Source: an uncultured Moraxellaceae bacterium (lineage in GTDB: Bacteria; Pseudomonadota; Gammaproteobacteria; Pseudomonadales; Moraxellaceae). From it: a stretch of 6,094 nt of DNA. The position numbers and the translations under genes are program-made. Below are positions 1 to 5,378 of this stretch, in pieces. The stretch lies in the NCBI GenBank assembly GCA_937928295.1, contig CALEYY010000334.1, positions 1 to 6,094 of the forward strand, in the 5' to 3' direction. Each line of letters opens with the position of its first letter. Positions within the stretch are counted from its first letter, which is position 1. Under the pieces are notes generated by a model. It saw only the letters and a program-made list of their open reading frames with translations. It was not told where the DNA came from and made no database searches.

Positions 1-789
1 TTCGGCGCCGCGGCACCCTACGCGGCACTGCTCGTGCTCGTGCTGGGCTCGCTGGTGGGCTCGGCCCTGCGCGGCTGGCTGGCGCACGGCGCGCGGCTGC
101 TGTGGTTCAACCGCAGCCTGTCGCTGGTGCTGGTGGCCTGGCAGAACTTCTTTCATGTCAGCCGCGATCAGCTGTGGTGGATACGCACCGTGGACTACAC
201 CGTGTGCAGCATCTTCGCGTTCGAGTTCTTCTATCACTGGCGACAAGACGGCTGGACGCGGCAATACCTGGCGCGCAACTGGTACGCCTTTCTCGGCATG
301 ATCCCGGTCACGCATGTGATGTTCAGGGACTGGCCCATCCTGCGCCTGATTCTGGCGCTGGCTCGCATCGGTCGCGCCATTGATCGCATTCTGGGCGACG
401 GCTTTACCTTCAGGCTGGTCAATCGCGTGAAGGACATTGTGGTGGGCGCGATTGCCGGCACGATTACCGTGGCGGTGCTCAACGAGGTCGCCGATGTACT
501 GGTAAAGGGCACCTACACGCGCAATATCTCGCGCGCGTTGGCGGAAAATCAGGACGAGCTGCGCGACATGGTGCGCGAGAAGCTGCGTGAAGACCCGCAG
601 ACCGGCAAGCTGGGCTGGCTGCCGTATTACGACACCATCGTGGAGTCCGTGATCATGGCGGTGCTGCGCGTGACGCAGGGCATCCTCAACGATCCGCGCA
701 CCGACGAGCTGGTGGCGGATCTACTGCGCGAAAACATCACGCAAATCCGCCAGTCCGTGGAGCGGGCACAGGCCGACAAGCCGGATTGA
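1..789 (+). CDS. Putative ion-transporter / voltage-sensor-like membrane protein (5' end cut by the window)
   Basis: The reading frame is open from base 1 to the TGA at 787-789, so the true start probably lies upstream; a GTG at 34 is the first start-like codon inside the window but falls within a hydrophobic helix. Counting codons from base 1, hydrophobic segments lie at about 7-23, 40-52, 64-79 and 93-108. Acidic residues sit in or next to the third of these (D65, E75). An Arg-bearing helix follows (R115, R122, R125, R129). This resembles S1-S4 of the ion-transport (voltage-sensor) fold, though Arg spacing is irregular. No K+ selectivity-filter motif (TVGYG-like) follows. Instead there is one more weakly hydrophobic stretch (about 147-160) and a charged, probably cytoplasmic helical tail of about 90 residues. 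Family assignment is an inference from this layout; the membrane location is well supported. The gene is 93 bases upstream of the patatin gene on the same strand. Confidence 0.6.
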   Translation, partial: FGAAAPYAALLVLVLGSLVGSALRGWLAHGARLLWFNRSLSLVLVAWQNFFHVSRDQLWWIRTVDYTVCSIFAFEFFYHWRQDGWTRQYLARNWYAFLGMIPVTHVMFRDWPILRLILALARIGRAIDRILGDGFTFRLVNRVKDIVVGAIAGTITVAVLNEVADVLVKGTYTRNISRALAENQDELRDMVREKLREDPQTGKLGWLPYYDTIVESVIMAVLRVTQGILNDPRTDELVADLLRENITQIRQSVERAQADKPD

Positions 790-869
790 TCTGGCGGCAG
801 CCGCGCCTCGTCGGAAGTTGCGTGTCGTGGCATCGCGCAAGCACTACCCTGATGCGCTCATGCCGGATC

Positions 870-875
870 AAAGGG
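870..875 (+). promoter_or_regulatory. Ribosome binding site of the patatin gene
   Basis: AAAGGG lies 7 bases before the ATG at 883, a good Shine-Dalgarno match and spacing. It supports that ATG as the start. The rest of the 93-base gap (790-882) shows no convincing sigma-70 promoter or terminator. Confidence 0.6.
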
Positions 876-882
876 CTAGGTC

Positions 883-2670
883 ATGGACCTGATTGACATC
901 CTGCACAGCCTGCCGCTGTTTGCTGCGCTGCCTCGCGAAAGGCTGGAGCCGCTCGCCCGTCAGGCACGCCTGCAGCGACTGGGCAGCGGCGAACTGCTGT
1001 ATCAAGCCGGCGATACGGCCACTGAATTTCACTTGCTCGTGCACGGCCGCCTGCAAGTCATGGCCAATGGCCAGGCGCTGGGCCAGGTCAGTCGCGGCGA
1101 GCCCATTGGCGAAATGAGCGTGATCAGCGGCGAAAATCGCAAGGCCGATGTGCGCGCCCTGCGCGACTCCGTGGTGCTGGCCCTGCCCGCCATCACGCTG
1201 ACCAACTTCCTCACCGAGCATCCCGAGAGCCATTGGCAGATGACGCGGCTAATCATCGAGCGAGCGCGCAAAAGTGCCGTGCAGGTGCAGCGTGCCAAGC
1301 GCGGCTGCCAGAATATCGCGCTGATTGCGGCGTCGCCCGGCCTGCCGGTGCTGCGTCTGGCTGAGCAGTGGGTGCGACACCTGCCGGCCTGGCCAAGCAC
1401 ACGCTTGGTCACGGCAGCCCAGATCGACACTTTATTTGGCGATGGCACTGGTGACGGTGCGGCACAGACCGCGACCGATCACAGCGCCGACGACCTCGCC
1501 ATCAGCAGCTGGTTTGCCGAGCTTGAAGGCCAGCACGCGCACCTCGTGTTCGCGGCACAACAGGTGGATGAGCCTTGGCTGCTGCGCTGCCTGCGTCAGG
1601 CCGATCGCATTCTGGTACTGGCCTCGGCCAATGATGAGCCGCAGATGAATGCCGCCTTACTGGCCTTGCAGGGCCAGCAGCGCCTGGCCCCCGTGGAGCT
1701 GGTGCTGCTGCGCCCGGAGGGTGACAGCTCGCCGCATACCAGCGCCTGGTGCAAGGCCACGCGGGCGCGGGCGCACTACTATGTGCGTGCTGGCTCGGCG
1801 GATGATCTGGCGGCGCTGGCGCGGCAAACCACCGGCCGTGGCATCGGCCTGGTGCTCGGCGGCGGCGGCGCACGCGGCTTCGCCCACATCGGCCTGATGC
1901 GCGCTATGGAGCAGTTGCAGATTCATGTCGATGTGGTGGGCGGCACCAGCATGGGCGCGTTTGTCGCGGCTATGGTCGCCTGCGATTTCGACAGCGTGGA
2001 GATGACCTACATCGCGCGGGAAACCTTCGTTAACCACAACTACCTGAACGACTACACCCTGCCGCGCGTGTCACTGATTCGCGGCCAGCGCTTTCATGCC
2101 CGCCTACAAGCCGTCTTTGGCGCACGCCGCATCGAAGAGCTGCGCCGCACCTTCTATTGCATCTCCACCAATCTCAGCACCGGCCATCCGGTTGTGCATG
2201 ACTACGGCGGGCTGGCGACCTGGGTCGGCACCAGCATGTCGGTGCCGGGCGTGGCACCACCGATTGCCTGGGAAGGGGATTTACTGTGCGATGGCGGCGT
2301 GGTCAACAACCTGCCCACCGATGTCATGCGCGGGCTGGAGCGCGGGCTGATTCTGGCCAGCAATGTCAGCAGCGAGGATGACATCCGCGCCCCCGGTGCC
2401 GGGCGCGGCGAGCCCGACCAGCAAGCCCTGCTGAACTGGAAAGGCAAGGATCGCATTCCCAAGCTATCGGAAATTCTCATGCGCTCGGCGACGCTGACCA
2501 GCGAAACCATCACCCGCGATGCCGCCATTGCCCGCGCCGACATCTACCTGCGCATGCCGGTCACCGACATCGGCATGTTCGCCTGGGACCAGCTCGATAC
2601 GCTAATCGAGCGCGGCTACGATTACGCCATGGAAGAGCTGCCCAAGGTCATCCCGCAGGCCGCGAGCTGA
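883..2670 (+). CDS. NTE-like patatin phospholipase with N-terminal cyclic-nucleotide-binding domain
   Basis: The 595-residue product has three parts. Residues about 10-130 form a cNMP-binding beta-roll; its phosphate-binding cassette contains IGEMS (75-79) and the Arg of NRKAD (R86). Residues about 142-315 resemble the linker of animal neuropathy target esterase (PNPLA6), including LAISSWFAELE (205-215), LRQADRILVL (237-246) and DEP (251-253). Residues about 320-595 are a patatin domain: oxyanion loop GGGGARG (326-332), nucleophile elbow GTSMG with S356, and DGG with D470, completing the Ser-Asp dyad. Known members hydrolyse phospholipids or lysophospholipids, usually at the inner face of the membrane. 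The substrate here is not readable from sequence, and binding of a cyclic nucleotide is inferred, not proven. Animal NTE carries three cNMP domains and an N-terminal membrane helix; this protein has one cNMP domain and no such helix. All catalytic residues are present. The 3' end overlaps the convergent gene on the minus strand. Confidence 0.93.
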   Translation: MDLIDILHSLPLFAALPRERLEPLARQARLQRLGSGELLYQAGDTATEFHLLVHGRLQVMANGQALGQVSRGEPIGEMSVISGENRKADVRALRDSVVLALPAITLTNFLTEHPESHWQMTRLIIERARKSAVQVQRAKRGCQNIALIAASPGLPVLRLAEQWVRHLPAWPSTRLVTAAQIDTLFGDGTGDGAAQTATDHSADDLAISSWFAELEGQHAHLVFAAQQVDEPWLLRCLRQADRILVLASANDEPQMNAALLALQGQQRLAPVELVLLRPEGDSSPHTSAWCKATRARAHYYVRAGSADDLAALARQTTGRGIGLVLGGGGARGFAHIGLMRAMEQLQIHVDVVGGTSMGAFVAAMVACDFDSVEMTYIARETFVNHNYLNDYTLPRVSLIRGQRFHARLQAVFGARRIEELRRTFYCISTNLSTGHPVVHDYGGLATWVGTSMSVPGVAPPIAWEGDLLCDGGVVNNLPTDVMRGLERGLILASNVSSEDDIRAPGAGRGEPDQQALLNWKGKDRIPKLSEILMRSATLTSETITRDAAIARADIYLRMPVTDIGMFAWDQLDTLIERGYDYAMEELPKVIPQAAS

Positions 2671-3842
2671 TCGTCGAGATAGCGCCGCGTGCGGCTGTCG
2701 AGGTCCTGCTGATAGCGCGTAATCAGCTGCAGCAGGATGTCTTGGCGCGACGGCAGCCGTTGCAGCATGTCGATCACCACATTCCAGCGCGAGCGCAGCA
2801 TGGCACCTTCCAGAATGCCGGCATAGGCGTCATCTGGCAGCGTAACCAGCACCTGCGACAGCAGATCGCGCGTGGCCGGCTGCATGCCCTCGACCACATC
2901 GAGCATGTCGGCCCAGAGGTTCAGCTGCTGCGTCGCGCGCACGGCCCGCTCCAAAATTGGCAGACACTGCAGGCTGGGCAGGCTCACCACACGGCGCTGC
3001 AAGGCCGGCGACAGATTGGCCACCACCGGCAGCAAATCCTCCCATAAGTCCTGCTCATGCGCGGTCTGCACGATGGCATCGAGCACGCCATCACCCAAGG
3101 CGGCAGCGCGCTCACCCAGCTCCGTCTGCAGATTGCTGCCAACATGGCTGACCAATGCCAGCAACGCCGGCCAGTGCGGCTTTTGGGCTTCGTCGGCCAA
3201 AAGCATGAGAGAGCGTTCGATGCGCTCCGGCGGCAGCAGGCGCACCAGATGATCGACCTGGCCCGGCACATCCACGCCAAAAACAATCTGCAGCAGATCG
3301 GTTTCGTCGGGCACTTGCGCGGCCACGGCCTGCACCACTTCATCCGGCACCAAGGTGACAAAGCGGCCCAGCGTCAGGTAGTCGCGCCGCTGCAACAGCA
3401 CATCGGCAATGTTCAAAATACGGGGCAGCGGCAACAGGCTCATGAGCTCGCGAGCGGCACGCACATCCAGGCGGATGGCGACTTCCGCGAGCAGCTCCGA
3501 GGGCAGATACGCCGCCAACCGCGCGGTCAGATCGGCCGGCAACAGTGCCGCCAGCCGTGCCGTCAACAACGGACTCAGGCGCAGACGCACGAAGATGGCA
3601 ATGAGACGGACGGGCAGCCAGCGCGCCCAACGCGCAAGCCGCTGCAGGCGCTCGCGCTCATGGCGGGCACAGCGCTCGGCGATGGCGAGACGGACATGCC
3701 GAAGCACATCGGACGGGACTTCCGCCAGCAGCGGCAAGGAGGTCAGTTCGGCACTGCCTTCATCAAGGGCGCCGCCTGAAGCGTTGGAGCCCAGCAGTTG
3801 CGCCAGCTTCATGACCTCGGCGCGACTCGCCAGCGAACTCAT
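2622..3842 (-). CDS. Unknown 406-aa alpha-helical repeat protein (MgtE-N-like solenoid)
   Basis: I do not recognise this as a named gene. The start ATG at 3842-3840 overlaps the TGA of the upstream gene (ATGA) and has AAAGG 7 bases before it. A longer frame to 3935 would add a 31-residue Cys-rich stretch read out of frame through the upstream gene, so I reject it. The product is rich in Leu, Ala, Arg and Val, with no signal peptide and no clear membrane helix. Residues 60-95 are a strongly Arg-rich amphipathic segment. Leu/Val-Pro steps, mostly followed by a polar residue, recur at 101-102, 113-114, 137-138, 165-166, 177-178, 203-204, 271-272, 288-289, 335-336 and 363-364, some 12 residues apart. 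They look like caps of short helices in a superhelix, as in the N-terminal domain of MgtE magnesium channels, but CBS and transport domains are absent. A scaffold or binding role is a guess. The coding frame is well supported; the function is not. Confidence 0.75.
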   Translation of the reverse strand: MSSLASRAEVMKLAQLLGSNASGGALDEGSAELTSLPLLAEVPSDVLRHVRLAIAERCARHERERLQRLARWARWLPVRLIAIFVRLRLSPLLTARLAALLPADLTARLAAYLPSELLAEVAIRLDVRAARELMSLLPLPRILNIADVLLQRRDYLTLGRFVTLVPDEVVQAVAAQVPDETDLLQIVFGVDVPGQVDHLVRLLPPERIERSLMLLADEAQKPHWPALLALVSHVGSNLQTELGERAAALGDGVLDAIVQTAHEQDLWEDLLPVVANLSPALQRRVVSLPSLQCLPILERAVRATQQLNLWADMLDVVEGMQPATRDLLSQVLVTLPDDAYAGILEGAMLRSRWNVVIDMLQRLPSRQDILLQLITRYQQDLDSRTRRYLDDQLAACGMTLGSSSMA

Positions 3843-4141
3843 GATGCAGCCTTTGACGATGCAGATGATGCAGAAGCTGGCGGCGCAGAAAGCGTCGCGC
3901 GCGCGGCATAAGCCCGGCGGAACCAGCGCGACCAAGGCATGACGCGGCGCAGGTCATCGTGCACTTGGCGGGCATCGCGCTCGCAGGCGTCGTTGATGAG
4001 CTGAGTTAGCGTGTCGATTTGCTCGGGCGGCAGCTGCGCAAAAGCGGCCAGTCGCGTGCGCGGCCGCCGCAGGGCTTCCGCCAGCCGTTGCAGTGCCTGT
4101 TGCAGAGCGGCATCCGCTGAACTATCCATGACCGACCCCAT
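3839..4141 (-). CDS. Unknown 100-aa protein, translationally coupled to the 406-aa gene
   Basis: I do not recognise this product. Three starts are possible: TTG at 4156, ATG at 4141 and ATG at 4129. I chose 4141 because GAGG lies 6 bases before it (4148-4151), much better than what precedes the other two. The protein is mostly helical and charged. Residues 9-35 form an Ala/Leu/Arg-rich amphipathic helix, 38-68 hold the pattern PPEQ...I.D.C.R..R, and 69-82 are rich in Trp and Arg. The tail (about 84-100) is a disordered Ser/Ala/Pro stretch made partly by a 9-base tandem repeat. There is no signal peptide or membrane helix. Its TGA overlaps the ATG of the next gene, so the two products are probably made together. 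Residues 31-58 resemble residues 36-63 of that neighbour by eye. That it is a real gene is likely, given the ribosome binding site and coupling; its role is open. Confidence 0.65.
   Translation of the reverse strand: MGSVMDSSADAALQQALQRLAEALRRPRTRLAAFAQLPPEQIDTLTQLINDACERDARQVHDDLRRVMPWSRWFRRAYAARATLSAPPASASSASSKAAS
3850..3854 (-). promoter_or_regulatory. Ribosome binding site of the 406-aa gene, inside the upstream coding region
   Basis: AAAGG on the minus strand, 7 bases before the ATG at 3842. It lies within the last codons of the upstream gene, and together with the ATGA stop/start overlap it fixes this start and suggests translational coupling. Confidence 0.6.
3857..3874 (-). repeat. 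9-bp tandem duplication coding Ser-Ala-Ser twice
   Basis: Two adjacent 9-base units (3866-3874 and 3857-3865), read on the minus strand as TCTGCATCA and TCTGCATCG, differ only in the last base. They encode residues 90-92 and 93-95 of the 100-aa protein. A third, diverged copy, GCTGCATCA, lies at 3842-3850 just before the stop. The repeat makes the Ser/Ala-rich tail of that protein and sits next to the ribosome binding site of the following gene. Confidence 0.6.
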
Positions 4142-4147
4142 GATCCA

Positions 4148-4151
4148 CCTC
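4148..4151 (-). promoter_or_regulatory. Ribosome binding site deciding the start of the 100-aa gene
   Basis: GAGG (extended GAGGTG, 4146-4151) on the minus strand lies 6 bases before the ATG at 4141. The ATG at 4129 has only a weak G-rich run at usable distance, and for the TTG at 4156 this motif would fall inside the gene. The 40-base gap 4142-4181 holds no evident terminator. Confidence 0.55.
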
Positions 4152-4181
4152 GGCAATTTTCATGGCCCGAGCCTACCACCG

Positions 4182-4637
4182 TCAGCGCTTGCGTTGCGCC
4201 AGCCACTTGTCGAGCTGATTAGCGAAGTTCTGCCTGTCGCCTTGCGAGAATGGCGGCGGCCCGCCACGCACCATGCCGGCATCGCGCAAGTCGCTCATGA
4301 GGTCGCGGATGGCGAGACGCTGACCGATAGACTCTTTGGTGTGAAACTGGCCACGCGGGGTCACCGCCGCCACCCCTTTTTTCACCAGCTCGGCCGCCAG
4401 CGGGATGTCTTGCGTGATGACCAGATCATGCACATCCGAATGCTGCACGATGTAGTTGTCGGCCACATCAAAACCGGCCGGCACTTGCACCGCCTTCATG
4501 GGCAGACCGGCCGGCACGCGCACCGGCTGGTTAGCCACAAAGGTGATGAAGATGCCGGTGCGCTCGCAGGCACGGATCAGCATGTCCTTGACCACGATGG
4601 GGCAAGCGTCGGCATCGACCCAGATGGCAGCAGCCAT
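4182..4637 (-). CDS. yaiI: YaiI/YqxD family protein (UPF0178, DUF188)
   Basis: The 151-residue product matches the family's usual length (about 150) and has its hallmark N-terminus WVDADACP (6-13). Other family-type elements are VANQPVRVP (34-42), the acidic DVAD (57-60), DLVITQDIPLA (71-81), TPRG (93-96) and the Gly/Pro-rich GGPPPF (125-130) before a helical C-terminus. The clustered Asp residues (D8, D10, D60, D71, D77) suggest a PIN-like, metal-binding nuclease fold. The family's biochemical activity is, as far as I know, not firmly established, so the nuclease role is an inference. The ATG at 4637 is 3 bases downstream of the GST stop, with AAGG about 8 bases before it inside the end of the GST gene. 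The two genes are therefore probably in one transcript. The gene is intact. Confidence 0.93.
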   Translation of the reverse strand: MAAAIWVDADACPIVVKDMLIRACERTGIFITFVANQPVRVPAGLPMKAVQVPAGFDVADNYIVQHSDVHDLVITQDIPLAAELVKKGVAAVTPRGQFHTKESIGQRLAIRDLMSDLRDAGMVRGGPPPFSQGDRQNFANQLDKWLAQRKR

Positions 4638-4640
4638 GAC

Positions 4641-5312
4641 TCAGCCCTTGCGCCAGTGCGGCGGATAGGTCTTGTCGTAGACCGGCAGCGCTTCAATGCG
4701 CTGGCACCAGCGGTCGATGGCCGGGAAATGGCCGCGCTCCAGCGCCTTCATGTCGGCCACGCCGCCCTGCTTGTCTTGCACGCGCTGCGAGCGCCAGATG
4801 ATCTGCAGCATGGGATAGAGCCGGATATCAGCCACGGACAGCGCGTTGCCGGCGAGATAGTTCTGCGTTGTCAGCAAGGCGTCGATACGCTGCATCTCCG
4901 GCAAGACCTTGCGCGCAGCAGCAGCGATGGCGGCCTGACTTTCCTCGCCCCAGGGCAGGAAGAAGGTGCTGTAGGGAATGGCGATGCCGGGCGCTTCGAC
5001 ATAGGCCATCAGCGCCGATACGGCGGCCATGATCTCGGCCTTTTCGATGGGCGTGGAACCGAACAGGGCCGGCTCCGGCTGCACGGCTTCGAGGTAGGCC
5101 AGAATCGCTAGGGATTCGCTGATGGCATGGCCGTCGTGCATGAGCACAGGCACCTTGCCGCGCGGATTCATGGCGAGAAATTCGGGTGACTTGTGCTCAC
5201 CGGCCATGAGGTTGAGCAGCCTCGATTCGTAGGGCATGCCCTTGAGCTCAAGCGCCAGCAGAACGGTCCAGGCGTAGGGGCTGCCGCTGCCCCAGTGTAG
5301 TGTCATGGTCAT
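4641..5312 (-). CDS. Glutathione S-transferase family protein
   Basis: Three clustered ATGs are possible (5318, 5312, 5306). I chose 5312 because the purine-rich GAGAG lies about 8 bases before it, against 2 for 5318 and 14 for 5306; the choice is weak. Counting from 5318, the N-terminal thioredoxin-like domain (about 5-80) has the opening WGSGSPYAW (9-17), where Ser11 or Ser13 could activate the thiol. It also has the cis-Pro loop NPRGKVPVL (51-59, P57) and the glutathione-contacting SES (67-69). The all-helical C-terminal domain has NYLAGNALSVADI, the conserved N-capping motif of the GST core. At about 225 residues it is of normal GST length and intact. Members conjugate or reduce substrates with glutathione in the cytoplasm; the substrate and subclass cannot be told. 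It lies 58 bases downstream of hemW on the same strand and 3 bases upstream of yaiI. Confidence 0.92.
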   Translation of the reverse strand: MTMTLHWGSGSPYAWTVLLALELKGMPYESRLLNLMAGEHKSPEFLAMNPRGKVPVLMHDGHAISESLAILAYLEAVQPEPALFGSTPIEKAEIMAAVSALMAYVEAPGIAIPYSTFFLPWGEESQAAIAAAARKVLPEMQRIDALLTTQNYLAGNALSVADIRLYPMLQIIWRSQRVQDKQGGVADMKALERGHFPAIDRWCQRIEALPVYDKTYPPHWRKG

Positions 5313-5330
5313 GTGCATATCTCTCGTTGG

Positions 5331-5378
5331 CGGATGATCTTGCGTATGTTGAGCGCGGCTCGATCATAGATCATTCCG
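5331..5378. repeat. Imperfect inverted repeat at the hemW-GST junction
   Basis: The arms are CGGATGATCT (5331-5340) and AGATCATTCCG (5368-5378), complementary except for one unpaired base. Inside lies a small hairpin, GAGC-GCG-GCTC (5351-5361). The right arm covers the stop codon of hemW. There is no T-run on either side, so this does not look like an intrinsic terminator. It could fold in the mRNA between the two genes or serve as a protein-binding site. Confidence 0.4.
5363..5368 (-). promoter_or_regulatory. Possible -10 element for the GST-yaiI transcript
   Basis: TATGAT on the minus strand matches the sigma-70 -10 consensus at 5 of 6 bases. The hexamer 17 bases upstream (GAGGCA) is a poor -35 match, so the promoter is weak or not real. 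If used, transcription would begin near 5356 and leave a leader of about 45 bases before the GST start. Confidence 0.2.

Noticed and set aside
818..850. A possible promoter (TTGCGT ... TACCCT) and short inverted repeat (TTGCG/CGCAA) before the patatin gene
   Set aside because: The hexamers are 21 bases apart with a poor -10 match, and the inverted repeat has only 5-base arms with a 13-base loop; both are within chance in GC-rich sequence.
868..1448. Antisense open frames on the minus strand over the start of the patatin gene
   Set aside because: They cover the cyclic-nucleotide-binding domain in a different frame and show no domain or start signal of their own.
3057..3779. A 240-codon Gln/His-rich open frame on the plus strand
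   Set aside because: It lies wholly antisense to the 406-aa gene, which has a good ribosome binding site and coupling. The Gln/His bias is what the opposite strand of Leu-rich coding sequence gives.
2671..3838. A frameshift or fusion between the two unknown minus-strand genes
   Set aside because: Each has its own well-placed ribosome binding site and start, and the ATGA overlap is a normal coupling arrangement, so no broken gene needs to be assumed.
3843..3935. A 31-residue Cys-rich N-terminal extension of the 406-aa protein
   Set aside because: It would be read out of frame through the end of the 100-aa gene and lacks a ribosome binding site; the ATG at 3842 with AAAGG and the ATGA overlap is far better.
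4011..5111. A 366-codon open frame on the plus strand
   Set aside because: It is antisense to the well-recognised GST and yaiI genes and part of the 100-aa gene. Its product is rich in His, Arg and Gly with no recognisable motif, as expected for the shadow of GC-rich coding DNA.
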